Part shown: one piece after another, positions 17,758 to 25,591 of the stretch
How positions within the stretch are numbered: the first letter of the stretch is position 1
Layout: each line of letters opens with the position of its first letter
From: SZUA-100 sp965248135
GTDB lineage: Bacteria > Pseudomonadota > Alphaproteobacteria > Rhizobiales > Rhizobiaceae
Direction: 5' to 3'
Length of the DNA: 64,000 nt
NCBI GenBank assembly: GCA_965248135.1
Contig: CBDFIN010000012.1
Span: 2,108,001 to 2,172,000, forward strand
Translations under genes and position numbers: made by a program
The notes under the pieces: generated by a model
The model's input: only the letters and a program-made list of their open reading frames with translations
The model's database searches: none
Told to the model about the DNA's origin: nothing

Positions 17758-18180
17758 TCAACCGACGATTTCGATTTCCGAAAACCAGTAGGCGATTTCT
17801 TCGGCTGCCGTTTCCGGAGCGTCAGAGCCGTGGACAGAATTTTCGCCCAGTGATTGGGAAAATTCCTTGCGGATAGTGCCATCGTCGGCATCGGCCGGGT
17901 TGGTGGCACCCATGACTTCGCGGTTTTTTAGGATGGCGTTTTCGCCTTCAAGCACTTGTACCACAGTTGGACCAGAAGACATGAACTCGGTCAGTTCGCC
18001 AAAGAACGGACGTTCGCGGTGCACGGCGTAAAATCCTTCTGCCTGTTTCAGGCTCATCCACACGCGCTTGGAGGCGACGACGCGAAGGCCGGCTTGTTCT
18101 AATTTTGCGGTGATAGCGCCGGTCAAATTGCGTTTGGTGGCGTCGGGTTTGATCATGGAAAAGGTGCGTTCAATGGCCAT
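17758..18180 (-). CDS. ndk: Nucleoside-diphosphate kinase
   Basis: A 140-residue enzyme, the standard family length, that transfers the gamma-phosphate from ATP to nucleoside diphosphates through a phosphohistidine. The active-site histidine is H117 in ENSVHGSD. Other invariant segments are ERTFSMIKPDA at the N-terminus, ERPFFGEL and MGATNPADADDGTIR. A housekeeping gene transcribed alone, with convergent MFS and upstream GST neighbours. Confidence 0.97.
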   Translation of the reverse strand: MAIERTFSMIKPDATKRNLTGAITAKLEQAGLRVVASKRVWMSLKQAEGFYAVHRERPFFGELTEFMSSGPTVVQVLEGENAILKNREVMGATNPADADDGTIRKEFSQSLGENSVHGSDAPETAAEEIAYWFSEIEIVG

Positions 18181-18308
18181 CGGGCGTTCCTCGATTTTGT
18201 CAATTCAAATGGGGCGAAATTGGCTGACGCGAAAGCGCCAGCGTTGGCGAGCCTATAGCGGCTTGCGCAAGCTGCTGCAAGTGGTTTTGGGTTCTGCTAC
18301 CTTGGACC

Positions 18309-19001
18309 TCAGGCTGCGGCCCGCGCGGCCCGGCCAAGGCCATCATACATATCGAGCAACCGCTCGAACCACTCGGCCACTTCGCCCTCTTGCGGCAGAA
18401 CCGGGATAGTGCAGGTCATGCGCAACCATTGCAGCGTGCCAAACACCACATAGTCGGCAAAAAGCGGGGTTTCACCGCCGATATAGGGCTGTTGGCTTAG
18501 CGTGAGTTTAAGCGGCATCAGGGCGTTTACCAACATGCTGACCTTGACATCGCGACCATCGTGCAGCGCCTCAAGCGTGGTCTTGATCATGGTTTCACGG
18601 CTTTGGCGAAAATAGGTCTGGTCGACATCATCAAGCAAATCGTGGATGTCTTTCATCGCCAACGCGCCAACCAGCGGGTGAAGCTGAGATTGCGCCCAGG
18701 CGATGACAAATCGGGTCAGCTTTTCGCCGCTGCTTCCACCCAACAATGAGGGCCTGTCGGGATAGGCTTGATCAAGATATTTGGCGATTTCATAGCTTTC
18801 CTGAACCAGCTTTTCCCCGTCCTTGATCAGCGGCACGGTCTTGGTGATACCGCCTTCGATCTCCGGAATTTTGGTGAACGGTGTTGCAACGGAAGAAAAT
18901 TCAAGACCCTTGTGGGCCAGCGACATGCGGGTCTTCCAGCAATGGGGGCTGAACACATGGTTTTCATCGCTGCCGCACAGTTCGTAAAGTTGGATCGTCA
19001 T
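18309..19001 (-). CDS. Glutathione S-transferase family protein
   Basis: A 230-residue protein with a thioredoxin-like N-terminal domain starting MTIQLYELCGSDENHVFSPHCWKTRMSL cut to its key parts: a strand, then SPHCW in the glutathione-activating loop. KTVPLIKDGEKLVQES, with the cis-proline and the glutamine-glutamate-serine contact, follows. The C-terminal helical domain ends in WLRMTCTIPVLPQ. The SPHCW loop is reminiscent of beta-etherase/LigE-like GSTs, but the substrate is unknown. I start at the ATG at 19001; an open extension to 19109 has no family features. Confidence 0.82.
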   Translation of the reverse strand: MTIQLYELCGSDENHVFSPHCWKTRMSLAHKGLEFSSVATPFTKIPEIEGGITKTVPLIKDGEKLVQESYEIAKYLDQAYPDRPSLLGGSSGEKLTRFVIAWAQSQLHPLVGALAMKDIHDLLDDVDQTYFRQSRETMIKTTLEALHDGRDVKVSMLVNALMPLKLTLSQQPYIGGETPLFADYVVFGTLQWLRMTCTIPVLPQEGEVAEWFERLLDMYDGLGRAARAAA

Positions 19002-19162
19002 CTTAATGCCCCTTGTTTGGTCGAGCGCGACGTTAACGCCCGGCTGCAAAACACACAAGCCATGAAGCTTCAATATTTTGTGCAACAAGCCTGTTCGCGC
19101 AAATGGCACAAGATACCTTTGCTTTGGCCGGCCAAGCTTGCAATTTTGCCGTCACCGGCGCG

Positions 19163-21061
19163 TCAATCAACTTGTTTTTCACGCTCATAGGTTTCCGAAA
19201 GCTCCATCCACGCGGCCTCAAGTGTTTGAATTGTCTTTTCGCTTGCCCCGCGTGCTTTCGATAATGCCACCACCTGCTCATTGTCATCCAGCACCGCAGG
19301 ATCACCAAGCTTGGCTTCAAGCTGCTGCAGTTCCGCCTGCGCCTTATCGATTCTCTTTTCAAGTGCCTTTATTTTATTGCGCAAGGGTGCCAGTTCGATC
19401 CGTCTGGCGGCGGCGAGTTTGCGCCGTTCCTTGCCCGAAAGTGCAGGTTTCTTGCCGCTTTGCGTTTCTGCATCATCGGCCGGTGCGGGGGTTGATGGCC
19501 CTCGCAGAATGAACCGGCGGTAGTCGTCGAGATCGCCCTCATAGGGCGCAACGCCACCCTGATTAACCAGCCACAGGCGCTCGGCGCTGGCTTCAATCAG
19601 CGAACGGTCATGGGAAATCAGAATAACCGCGCCCTTATAGGCATTGAGCGCCATCACCAGCGCCTCGCGTGAATCGATATCGAGATGATTGGTCGGCTCG
19701 TCCAATATAAGCAGATGCGGCGCGTGAAAGGTGGCAAGTCCCAACAACAGCCGCGCTTTTTCGCCACCGGAAAGATCGCGCGCCCTGGTGTCCATTTTCT
19801 CGGTGCCAAGGCCTAGTTGCGCAACCCGCGCCCGCACCTTGCCCTCGCTGTCATTGGGCATTAGCGCACGCACATGCTGGTATGCTGTTTCTTCCGGCAG
19901 CAGATCGTCCATCTGGTGTTGGGCAAACATGGCAATGCGCAGCTTGTCCGCCCGGGTGATATGGCCCGATTGGGCCTCAAGCCTTTTGGCCACCAGCTTG
20001 GCGAAGGTCGATTTGCCGTTGCCATTGGCACCTAAAAGCGCGATCCGGTCGTCGGCATCAATGCGCAGGTCAAGCCCGCCAAGCACCGCCTTTTCCGGTT
20101 CATAGCCGACCGAGACATTTTCCATATTGATGATCGGCGAGGCGGCTTCACGTTGCGGGTTAGGAAAGCTGATTGGTGCCACCCGCGCTTCGCTGACAGC
20201 GCCTATTGATTGCATTTTTTCAAGCGCCTTGATGCGGCTTTGGGCCTGGCGGGCTTTTGAGGCCTTATAACGGAAGCGGTCGATATAGGCCTCCATATGC
20301 TTGCGCTTGGCGTCCTGTTTCTGTTTCATTTTAGACTGCAGCAACATCTGCTGCGAGCGGGTTTTTTCAAAGAAATCGTAGTCGCCCTTATAGGCGGCCA
20401 GTTTCAGGTTTTCGAGATGAACAATGGTGGTTGCCGTGCGGTTTAACAGATCGCGATCATGGCTGATGATGATTACCGTGTGGGGGTAGCGGGCGATATA
20501 GTTTTCAAGCCACAAGGTGCCTTCAAGATCGAGATAGTTGGTCGGTTCGTCCAACAACAACAAATCCGGTTCGGAAAACAGCACCGCCGCCAGCGCCACC
20601 CGCATGCGCCAGCCACCGGAAAACGATGAACAGGGTTTAAGCTGGGCGGCGGCATCAAAACCCAGCCCGTTGAGGATAGAGCCGGCCCGCGCCTCGGCCG
20701 AATGGGCATTGATGTCGCCCAGCCGTTCGTGAATTTCACCAATACGATGTGGCTCGGTAGCGGTCTCGGCCTCCGCCAGCAGCGCCAGCCGCTCCGGGTC
20801 GGCAGCAAGCACCGTATCGAGCAGGCTGATTTCGCTGCCCGGTGCCTCCTGCGCCACCTGGCCGAGGCGCATATTACGGCGCAATTTTATCGTCCCGGCC
20901 TCCGGCGCATATTCGCCGGTGATCAGCTTGAAAAGGGTCGTCTTGCCGGTGCCGTTGCGGCCAACAAAGCCAAGTTTGGCCCCCGGCGGCACGGCCAGCG
21001 AGGCGTTTTCAATGAGCAACCGGCCCATCATCCGAAAGGTGAGATCGTTGATATGCAGCAT
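19163..21061 (-). CDS. ABC-F family ATPase (translation factor type)
   Basis: A 632-residue soluble protein with two ABC domains and no membrane domain. The first domain has GRNGTGKTT (Walker A), FSGGWRMRVALA (signature) and LLLLDEPTNYLD (Walker B); the second has GANGNGKST, LSGGEKARLLL and LLILDEPTNHLD. A linker rich in lysine, glutamine and arginine (KMKQKQDAKRK and onward) and a C-terminal coiled coil (NKIKALEKRIDKAQAEL) place it in the ABC-F group acting on ribosomes, near Uup or YheS. The start at 21061, beginning MLHINDLTF, is where the domain begins. Confidence 0.9.
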   Translation of the reverse strand: MLHINDLTFRMMGRLLIENASLAVPPGAKLGFVGRNGTGKTTLFKLITGEYAPEAGTIKLRRNMRLGQVAQEAPGSEISLLDTVLAADPERLALLAEAETATEPHRIGEIHERLGDINAHSAEARAGSILNGLGFDAAAQLKPCSSFSGGWRMRVALAAVLFSEPDLLLLDEPTNYLDLEGTLWLENYIARYPHTVIIISHDRDLLNRTATTIVHLENLKLAAYKGDYDFFEKTRSQQMLLQSKMKQKQDAKRKHMEAYIDRFRYKASKARQAQSRIKALEKMQSIGAVSEARVAPISFPNPQREAASPIINMENVSVGYEPEKAVLGGLDLRIDADDRIALLGANGNGKSTFAKLVAKRLEAQSGHITRADKLRIAMFAQHQMDDLLPEETAYQHVRALMPNDSEGKVRARVAQLGLGTEKMDTRARDLSGGEKARLLLGLATFHAPHLLILDEPTNHLDIDSREALVMALNAYKGAVILISHDRSLIEASAERLWLVNQGGVAPYEGDLDDYRRFILRGPSTPAPADDAETQSGKKPALSGKERRKLAAARRIELAPLRNKIKALEKRIDKAQAELQQLEAKLGDPAVLDDNEQVVALSKARGASEKTIQTLEAAWMELSETYEREKQVD

Positions 21062-21242
21062 GGGCCGGGTAATGGGCGAGAAGGGCAAAAGATGCAAGGG
21101 GGATGTTGGAAAAGGGCAGGGCAGAATAACACGCAAGGCGCGAATATTACTGCCTGATTAGTGCTGGAGGTACATTAGTTATCCCCGTCCTGCCGGGGAA
21201 TGAGAGCATCGTGGCAACTTCAACCCACACAGATGCCTGCCC

Positions 21243-22010
21243 ATGTTCCACCAACATATACCTGACGATGCGATTTTGAAGCGGGAAATCGCCGCCGCTT
21301 CCCTTTCCCTTTCACTTCTGCGCCTCGAATTGCTTTTGCTAAAAGGCACTTTTGATGAGAATCAACCGCGGGTGCCGCGCGGCAACCGGGATGGAGGTCA
21401 ATGGACAGACGGAGCGGGTGGCTCGAGCTCCGGTAATGGCCAGCGCCAACAAAGCCGGCAGCGGTTTGCTCAAGGAAAACCGCGAAAGCCACTTCTTCCA
21501 GAGGGGGATCCATCAAAACCACCAAAATTACCCAGAAATAAGCCAACAAAACCCGGGTTTACTAAAGCCTATGCCAAGCAGTTAGCAATGTGGCTGGGGA
21601 AAAAGGTTGTCAAAAAACAACCCTACATTGGAGCTGCTTTAACTATTTATGACAATCGCCATTGGATTCACGACGAAGTTTCGTCGATCATTTCATCTTT
21701 TGATGATCCCAAACCGCTTGCAGAGTTGCATGATCTCGTCAAATCTCCCAAAAGAGGGTATGAAATACACCACATCGTTGAGCAAACAGCGGCCAAAAAA
21801 GCCGGATTTCCCAAGTCGAAAATCAACTCGCGGGAAAACCTGGCGCGCATTCCTACCTGGAAACACCATGAGATAACCGGCTGGTACGCGAGAGGGAACA
21901 GGGAATTTGATGGCAAATCACCGCGAGAACATTTGCATGACAAGAGTTGGGAAGAGCGATTGAAGGTTGGACACAAAATAATGATTGAAAAGGGAGTGTT
22001 AAAACCATGA
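21243..22010 (+). CDS. HNH/EndoVII-like nuclease toxin
   Basis: A 255-residue protein. After a hydrophobic helix (20-34) comes QPRVPRGNRDGGQWT (41-55), a motif I associate with secreted or toxin-like Rhizobiales proteins. A proline/glycine/basic low-complexity region (58-104) follows. The C-terminal 85 residues form a nuclease-like domain: GYEIHHIVEQ (H176, H177), SRENLARIPTWKHHEITGWY (N199, H208, H209), then SWEERLKVG. The His-His, Asn and His arrangement fits the HNH/EndoVII superfamily of polymorphic toxin tips. Its stop overlaps the start of the next gene by four bases, as in toxin-immunity pairs. No secretion genes are nearby. Nuclease activity is inferred. Confidence 0.72.
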   Translation: MFHQHIPDDAILKREIAAASLSLSLLRLELLLLKGTFDENQPRVPRGNRDGGQWTDGAGGSSSGNGQRQQSRQRFAQGKPRKPLLPEGDPSKPPKLPRNKPTKPGFTKAYAKQLAMWLGKKVVKKQPYIGAALTIYDNRHWIHDEVSSIISSFDDPKPLAELHDLVKSPKRGYEIHHIVEQTAAKKAGFPKSKINSRENLARIPTWKHHEITGWYARGNREFDGKSPREHLHDKSWEERLKVGHKIMIEKGVLKP

Positions 22011-22381
22011 ATTCCAAACAAATCAAAACACTAAGCTCCAAGAAGCTTGTCAAAAACCATGTGCAGCTTTGTTTGTTGATGTATGATGCCGTAGAAATAG
22101 AAGATTCCGACGAATACAACACTCACTTTCGAAAAATGATGTTGATAGAGGATGAACTCAAATCCCGTCCCGGTGATCATCGGCATTTGCTTTTGCCGCT
22201 GCTCACCCACGAAAACCCGCAGGTCCGGCTGCATGCAATTAAAAGCACCTTGGCTGTGAGGCCGAAAGCGGCAAGAAAAGCACTGGAAAAACTCGCTAAA
22301 TCCGATGATGACGATCCTTATGATTTTGAAGCACGGGTGACAGTGGATAATCTCGATTCCGGCTTCTGGGTGCCCGATTGA
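22007..22381 (+). CDS. DUF2019/HEAT-like putative immunity protein
   Basis: A 124-residue acidic helical protein whose ATG overlaps the stop of the HNH toxin-like gene (ATGA at 22007-22010). The core (LLPLLTHENPQVRLHAIKS, then AARKALEKLAK) reads as a HEAT-type helical repeat resembling DUF2019 proteins, often found beside toxins. No signal peptide or membrane segment, as expected for an inhibitor of a cytoplasmic nuclease. Its role as immunity factor rests on translational coupling, size and fold and is inferred. Confidence 0.68.
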   Translation: MNSKQIKTLSSKKLVKNHVQLCLLMYDAVEIEDSDEYNTHFRKMMLIEDELKSRPGDHRHLLLPLLTHENPQVRLHAIKSTLAVRPKAARKALEKLAKSDDDDPYDFEARVTVDNLDSGFWVPD

Positions 22382-22386
22382 GCAAA

Positions 22387-23226
22387 TCAGATTCTATCGC
22401 CACCCAGTCGAAAACAATTTGCAAGCGCCACAAATTCTTCAATACCTAGCTCTTCCGCCCGCTTTGTGCCGGCAATGCCGGTGCGTTCAAGCAATTCAGC
22501 ACCGCCCAGCGGTTTGAGGCTCTGACGCAACATCTTGCGGCGCTGGCCAAAGGCTGTTCTTGTTACCGTTTCAAGCGATTTGACATCGGCTTCAAGCGGT
22601 TTTTGCCGGGGTGACGCCACCACCAAAGAGGAGGTTACTTTTGGTGGTGGAAAAAAATTTTGCGGTGCAAGATCGAAGGCGATATGCGCCTTACACCGCC
22701 AGCCGGTCAGCACCGACAACCGGCCAAAGGCTTTTTCTCCCGCTCTGGCAGTTATGCGCAGCGCCACCTCACGCTGAAACATCAGCGCCATTGATTGATA
22801 AAAAGGTGGCCAGTTCTTGCCACCCAGCCAACCGGTCAATAAAGGTGTTGCGATATTATAGGGCAGATTGGCAATGATGCGGCAAGGGCCATCGGCAAGG
22901 GCGGCATAATCAACCGTCAACGCATCGGCCTCGATTATTTCCAGCCGGCCGGGATAGTGCGCCGCAACTTCCGCCAGGGCGGCAATACAGCGCTGATCGC
23001 GCTCGATGGCGATGATTTTTTTGGCCTCTTGGGCCAGCAGCGCCCGGGTCAGTCCGCCGGGGCCAGGTCCGATTTCGATCACCGTCACGCCTTCCAGCGG
23101 GCCGGTGGCGCGGGCAATTTTTTCAAGGATATTGAAATCGAGCAGGAAATTCTGTCCGAGCGATTTTTTGGCCGCCAGCCCGTGGCGGGCGATGACCTCG
23201 CGCAACGGGGGCAAATCGTCAATCAT
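22387..23226 (-). CDS. rsmA: 16S rRNA (adenine1518-N6/adenine1519-N6) dimethyltransferase
   Basis: RsmA (KsgA) dimethylates two adenines in the 3' hairpin of 16S rRNA. The 279-residue protein has KKSLGQNFLLD at the N-terminus, the SAM-binding motif EIGPGPGGLTRALL, the acidic ERD after it and the catalytic NLPYNIATPLL. The gene overlaps the end of pdxA by four bases, giving translational coupling in the surA-pdxA-rsmA series. Five bases separate its stop from the stop of the convergent immunity-like gene. Confidence 0.96.
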   Translation of the reverse strand: MIDDLPPLREVIARHGLAAKKSLGQNFLLDFNILEKIARATGPLEGVTVIEIGPGPGGLTRALLAQEAKKIIAIERDQRCIAALAEVAAHYPGRLEIIEADALTVDYAALADGPCRIIANLPYNIATPLLTGWLGGKNWPPFYQSMALMFQREVALRITARAGEKAFGRLSVLTGWRCKAHIAFDLAPQNFFPPPKVTSSLVVASPRQKPLEADVKSLETVTRTAFGQRRKMLRQSLKPLGGAELLERTGIAGTKRAEELGIEEFVALANCFRLGGDRI

Positions 23227-24266
23227 GCGCCACCGGCGCGGCTCATCCGGTCGGCAAGCTGCAGGGCGGCGATCATGCTTTGCGCCTTGGCCTTGCCACT
23301 GCCGGCGATATCATAGGCGGTGCCGTGGTCGGGCGAGGTGCGCACGAAGGGCAGGCCAAGGGTGACATTGACGGTTTTATCAAAATCAAGCGCCTTGGCC
23401 GGTATCAGCGCCTGGTCATGATACATGCATATCGCCGCATCATAGGTTTTGCGCGCGCGCTGGTGAAACAAAGTGTCGGCGGGCAGGGGGCCCGTGGCCG
23501 CAATGCCGGCTTTCTGCAAACGGGCGATGGCAGGCGCGATAATCTCGATATCCTCCATGCCCATCGTGCCTTCCTCACCCGCATGGGGGTTGAGGCCGCA
23601 AATCGCCAGCCGTGGTTTTTTTATACCGAACCGCGTATGCAAATCGGCTGCCGTAATTGTCGCGGTTTCAAAAATATCGTCACTGGTCAGCGATTTAGGC
23701 ACATCGGCCAGCGCAATATGAACGGTCACCGGCACGGCCCGCAGGCGTGGGCCGGCGAGCATCATCACCGGTCTGGGTTTTTTCCCGTCAAAGCCAGGCC
23801 AGCCGCCTGCGATTTCGGCCAGAAACTCGGTGTGGCCGGGGCAAGAAAAGCCGCCATCATAAAGCGCCTTCTTGTTTATTGGCGCGGTAACAATTGCGCG
23901 GGCAAAGCCGGTTTTTATATGCTCCACCGCGGTGGTGATGGCTTCAATTATACCGGTATAATCGCCCGGTGCAGGCCTGCCCGGCTTGCCCTTCAAAGCC
24001 GCGGCAAGTGGCACCACCGGAAGGGCGCATTCAAAAGCCGGCATGGCTTTGTCTGGGGTGGTTTCTTCGAGCCTGATTTCAACGCCCATCTGCTGCGCCC
24101 GGTTTCTCAGCAAGCGCGCATCGCCAAGCACATAAAATGGTGGCACCGCATCTGCCGTCCGCCTGCTTGCAAGCCAGGCCTTTATGATAATATCAGGGCC
24201 TATGCCGGCCGGCTCGCCGGTGGTCACTGTGAGCGGCAATAGGGAAGATTGCGACAACGAAGGCAC
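23223..24266 (-). CDS. pdxA: 4-hydroxythreonine-4-phosphate dehydrogenase
   Basis: A 347-residue NAD-dependent enzyme of pyridoxal 5'-phosphate synthesis that oxidises and decarboxylates 4-phosphohydroxy-threonine. Family segments are TTGEPAGIGPDIIIKA at the N-terminus, TAPINKKAL, the metal-binding CPGHTEFLA, LNPHAGEEGTMG, and MYHDQALIPAKAL with FVRTSPDHGTAYDIAG near the end. The start codon is GTG, sharing the junction TGAGTG with the surA-like stop. Operon with surA upstream and rsmA downstream. Confidence 0.95.
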   Translation of the reverse strand: MPSLSQSSLLPLTVTTGEPAGIGPDIIIKAWLASRRTADAVPPFYVLGDARLLRNRAQQMGVEIRLEETTPDKAMPAFECALPVVPLAAALKGKPGRPAPGDYTGIIEAITTAVEHIKTGFARAIVTAPINKKALYDGGFSCPGHTEFLAEIAGGWPGFDGKKPRPVMMLAGPRLRAVPVTVHIALADVPKSLTSDDIFETATITAADLHTRFGIKKPRLAICGLNPHAGEEGTMGMEDIEIIAPAIARLQKAGIAATGPLPADTLFHQRARKTYDAAICMYHDQALIPAKALDFDKTVNVTLGLPFVRTSPDHGTAYDIAGSGKAKAQSMIAALQLADRMSRAGGA

Positions 24267-25238
24267 TCAGCGGCGAACTATCGTTGCCCGTTTCCGCAAC
24301 TGCTTAAGATATTTCTTGTCGGTATCGCTGACACCCTTTTTTAATTGCTCTTGTTGAAAGGTGAGCTGGGCAACCCGGTCATCCGAGACCGTTTGCGACC
24401 GGCACACGGCCAAAAATTCAACACCGCGATGGGTGTCACGCACTTTCGTGGTCTTGCCTTGCGGCGTTGCGATAACGTGTTTTTTCCAGTCCGGCGGCAA
24501 TTGCGGCTCCATAACCCTGCCCAGCGACCGCACGGTGACGTCAATCAGGCCCTTGGCAAATCCTCTGGTTTTGTCACAACTCTCGAAGCGATGGCGAAAT
24601 GCCGTTGCCTGGCGGCGCCGTTTGGCCATGAGAGTGCGGCGCTTGGCTTTTGGAACCACAAATATTACCTGCTGCAAGGTATATTCTGTTGTCGATGGTT
24701 TGTCGCCACCGCGGGCGCGAATCTTGGCAAAAATGTCCGGTGATGAGGACTGCCGACTTTCTGCGCGCGATTTTGCTGAAAGCAGCCTTTGCCAGGTCAT
24801 CTGGGCGCGGATGAAACTCTTGAATCCGCTCACGGTAACGCCAGAGCGGGTCAGTATCTGCGTCAATGCTTTGACCGGCATGCGGTTGCTCTTGGCAAAA
24901 CGCGCATAGGCGGCATCGATTTCTTTTTCAGGGACCGATATATTCACCCGCTTGGCGGCCTGCATTTGCACCGCCTCATCGATTAGTTCCTCCGTAGCCT
25001 TTTGGGACCGGTTGCCGCCGGTGCGGCGCAGTTTTAAAAACGCCGCCCGGCGGGCAATGTCATAGCTGGTGATCGGTTGATCGTTCACCACCACCTTGAT
25101 TTTGCTGGCTGAAAGGGCGGGTGGCGCAAATCCAAACAACGCTGACAATGTCAATATCAGCAACGCGATCAAGGCTGCGGGTCGATGTCTGTTGCCGTTG
25201 ATACAGGGGTGACTGAGACTGGTAATTTGGTTGGTCAA
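24267..25238 (-). CDS. surA: SurA-like periplasmic chaperone/peptidyl-prolyl isomerase
   Basis: A 323-residue exported protein. A basic start and hydrophobic stretch (ALIALLILTLSALFGFAPPALS) form the signal peptide, followed by IKVVVNDQPITSYDIARRA, the SurA N-terminal chaperone beginning. EELIDEAVQMQAAKRVNIS follows, and the C-terminal half is shorter and more divergent than E. coli SurA, with no clear full parvulin domain. SurA escorts outer-membrane proteins, including LptD. The likely start is TTG at 25238 with AGGAAG six bases ahead. It lies downstream of lptD, separated by a palindromic repeat. Confidence 0.85.
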   Translation of the reverse strand: MTNQITSLSHPCINGNRHRPAALIALLILTLSALFGFAPPALSASKIKVVVNDQPITSYDIARRAAFLKLRRTGGNRSQKATEELIDEAVQMQAAKRVNISVPEKEIDAAYARFAKSNRMPVKALTQILTRSGVTVSGFKSFIRAQMTWQRLLSAKSRAESRQSSSPDIFAKIRARGGDKPSTTEYTLQQVIFVVPKAKRRTLMAKRRRQATAFRHRFESCDKTRGFAKGLIDVTVRSLGRVMEPQLPPDWKKHVIATPQGKTTKVRDTHRGVEFLAVCRSQTVSDDRVAQLTFQQEQLKKGVSDTDKKYLKQLRKRATIVRR

Positions 25239-25350
25239 TTTCGGCTTCCTGGTGACTAGTAAGGCAGAACTTCCGCCTGGTATGGACTGGCAGACTTACA
25301 TTAATATCGTCAGTTTGGCAAAAACATGATCAATTTATTCAACGTGTAGG

Positions 25351-25529
25351 AATGGAACCACTAGTGGTCTGGCCGAAACGCTTGAATCCCTTTTCAGCAC
25401 GTTCTTTTTCAAGCGTTTTGGCCACAAAGACCACTAGCAACTTATTTAATTCTAGTGGTTCTTATGATTCCAACATTTGCCATAAGTACGAGCCGCTGGC
25501 GGATGCAAATGTTGGCACAGAACCACTAG
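25351..25529. repeat. Tandem imperfect palindromes between lptD and surA
   Basis: In the 353-base spacer (25239-25591) two long hairpins lie side by side. The first spans 25357-25437, with arms of about 28 bases running from CCACTAGTGGTCTGG to GGCCACAAAGACCACTAG. The second spans 25452-25529, with arms CTAGTGGTTC at one end, GAACCACTAG at the other, and CCAACATTTGC matching GCAAATGTTGG inside. All outer ends share ACCACTAG or its complement CTAGTGGT. This is the layout of a miniature inverted-repeat or BIME-type element. It could also attenuate transcription from lptD into surA. The flanks are AT-rich with nothing else recognised. Confidence 0.75.
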
Positions 25530-25591
25530 CAAGCTCCAAATTCCAGATGCGATGGTATCTGCAGTTCTTTCTGTCGTGATAATCTGAAAAA

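Noticed and set aside
21243..22381. Reading the HNH gene as part of a prophage
   Set aside because: No capsid, terminase, portal, tail or integrase genes are near it.
23280..24242. 320-codon rightward open frame opposite pdxA
   Set aside because: It is the antisense shadow of pdxA, full of Arg, Gly and His typical of such shadows, with no recognisable domain.
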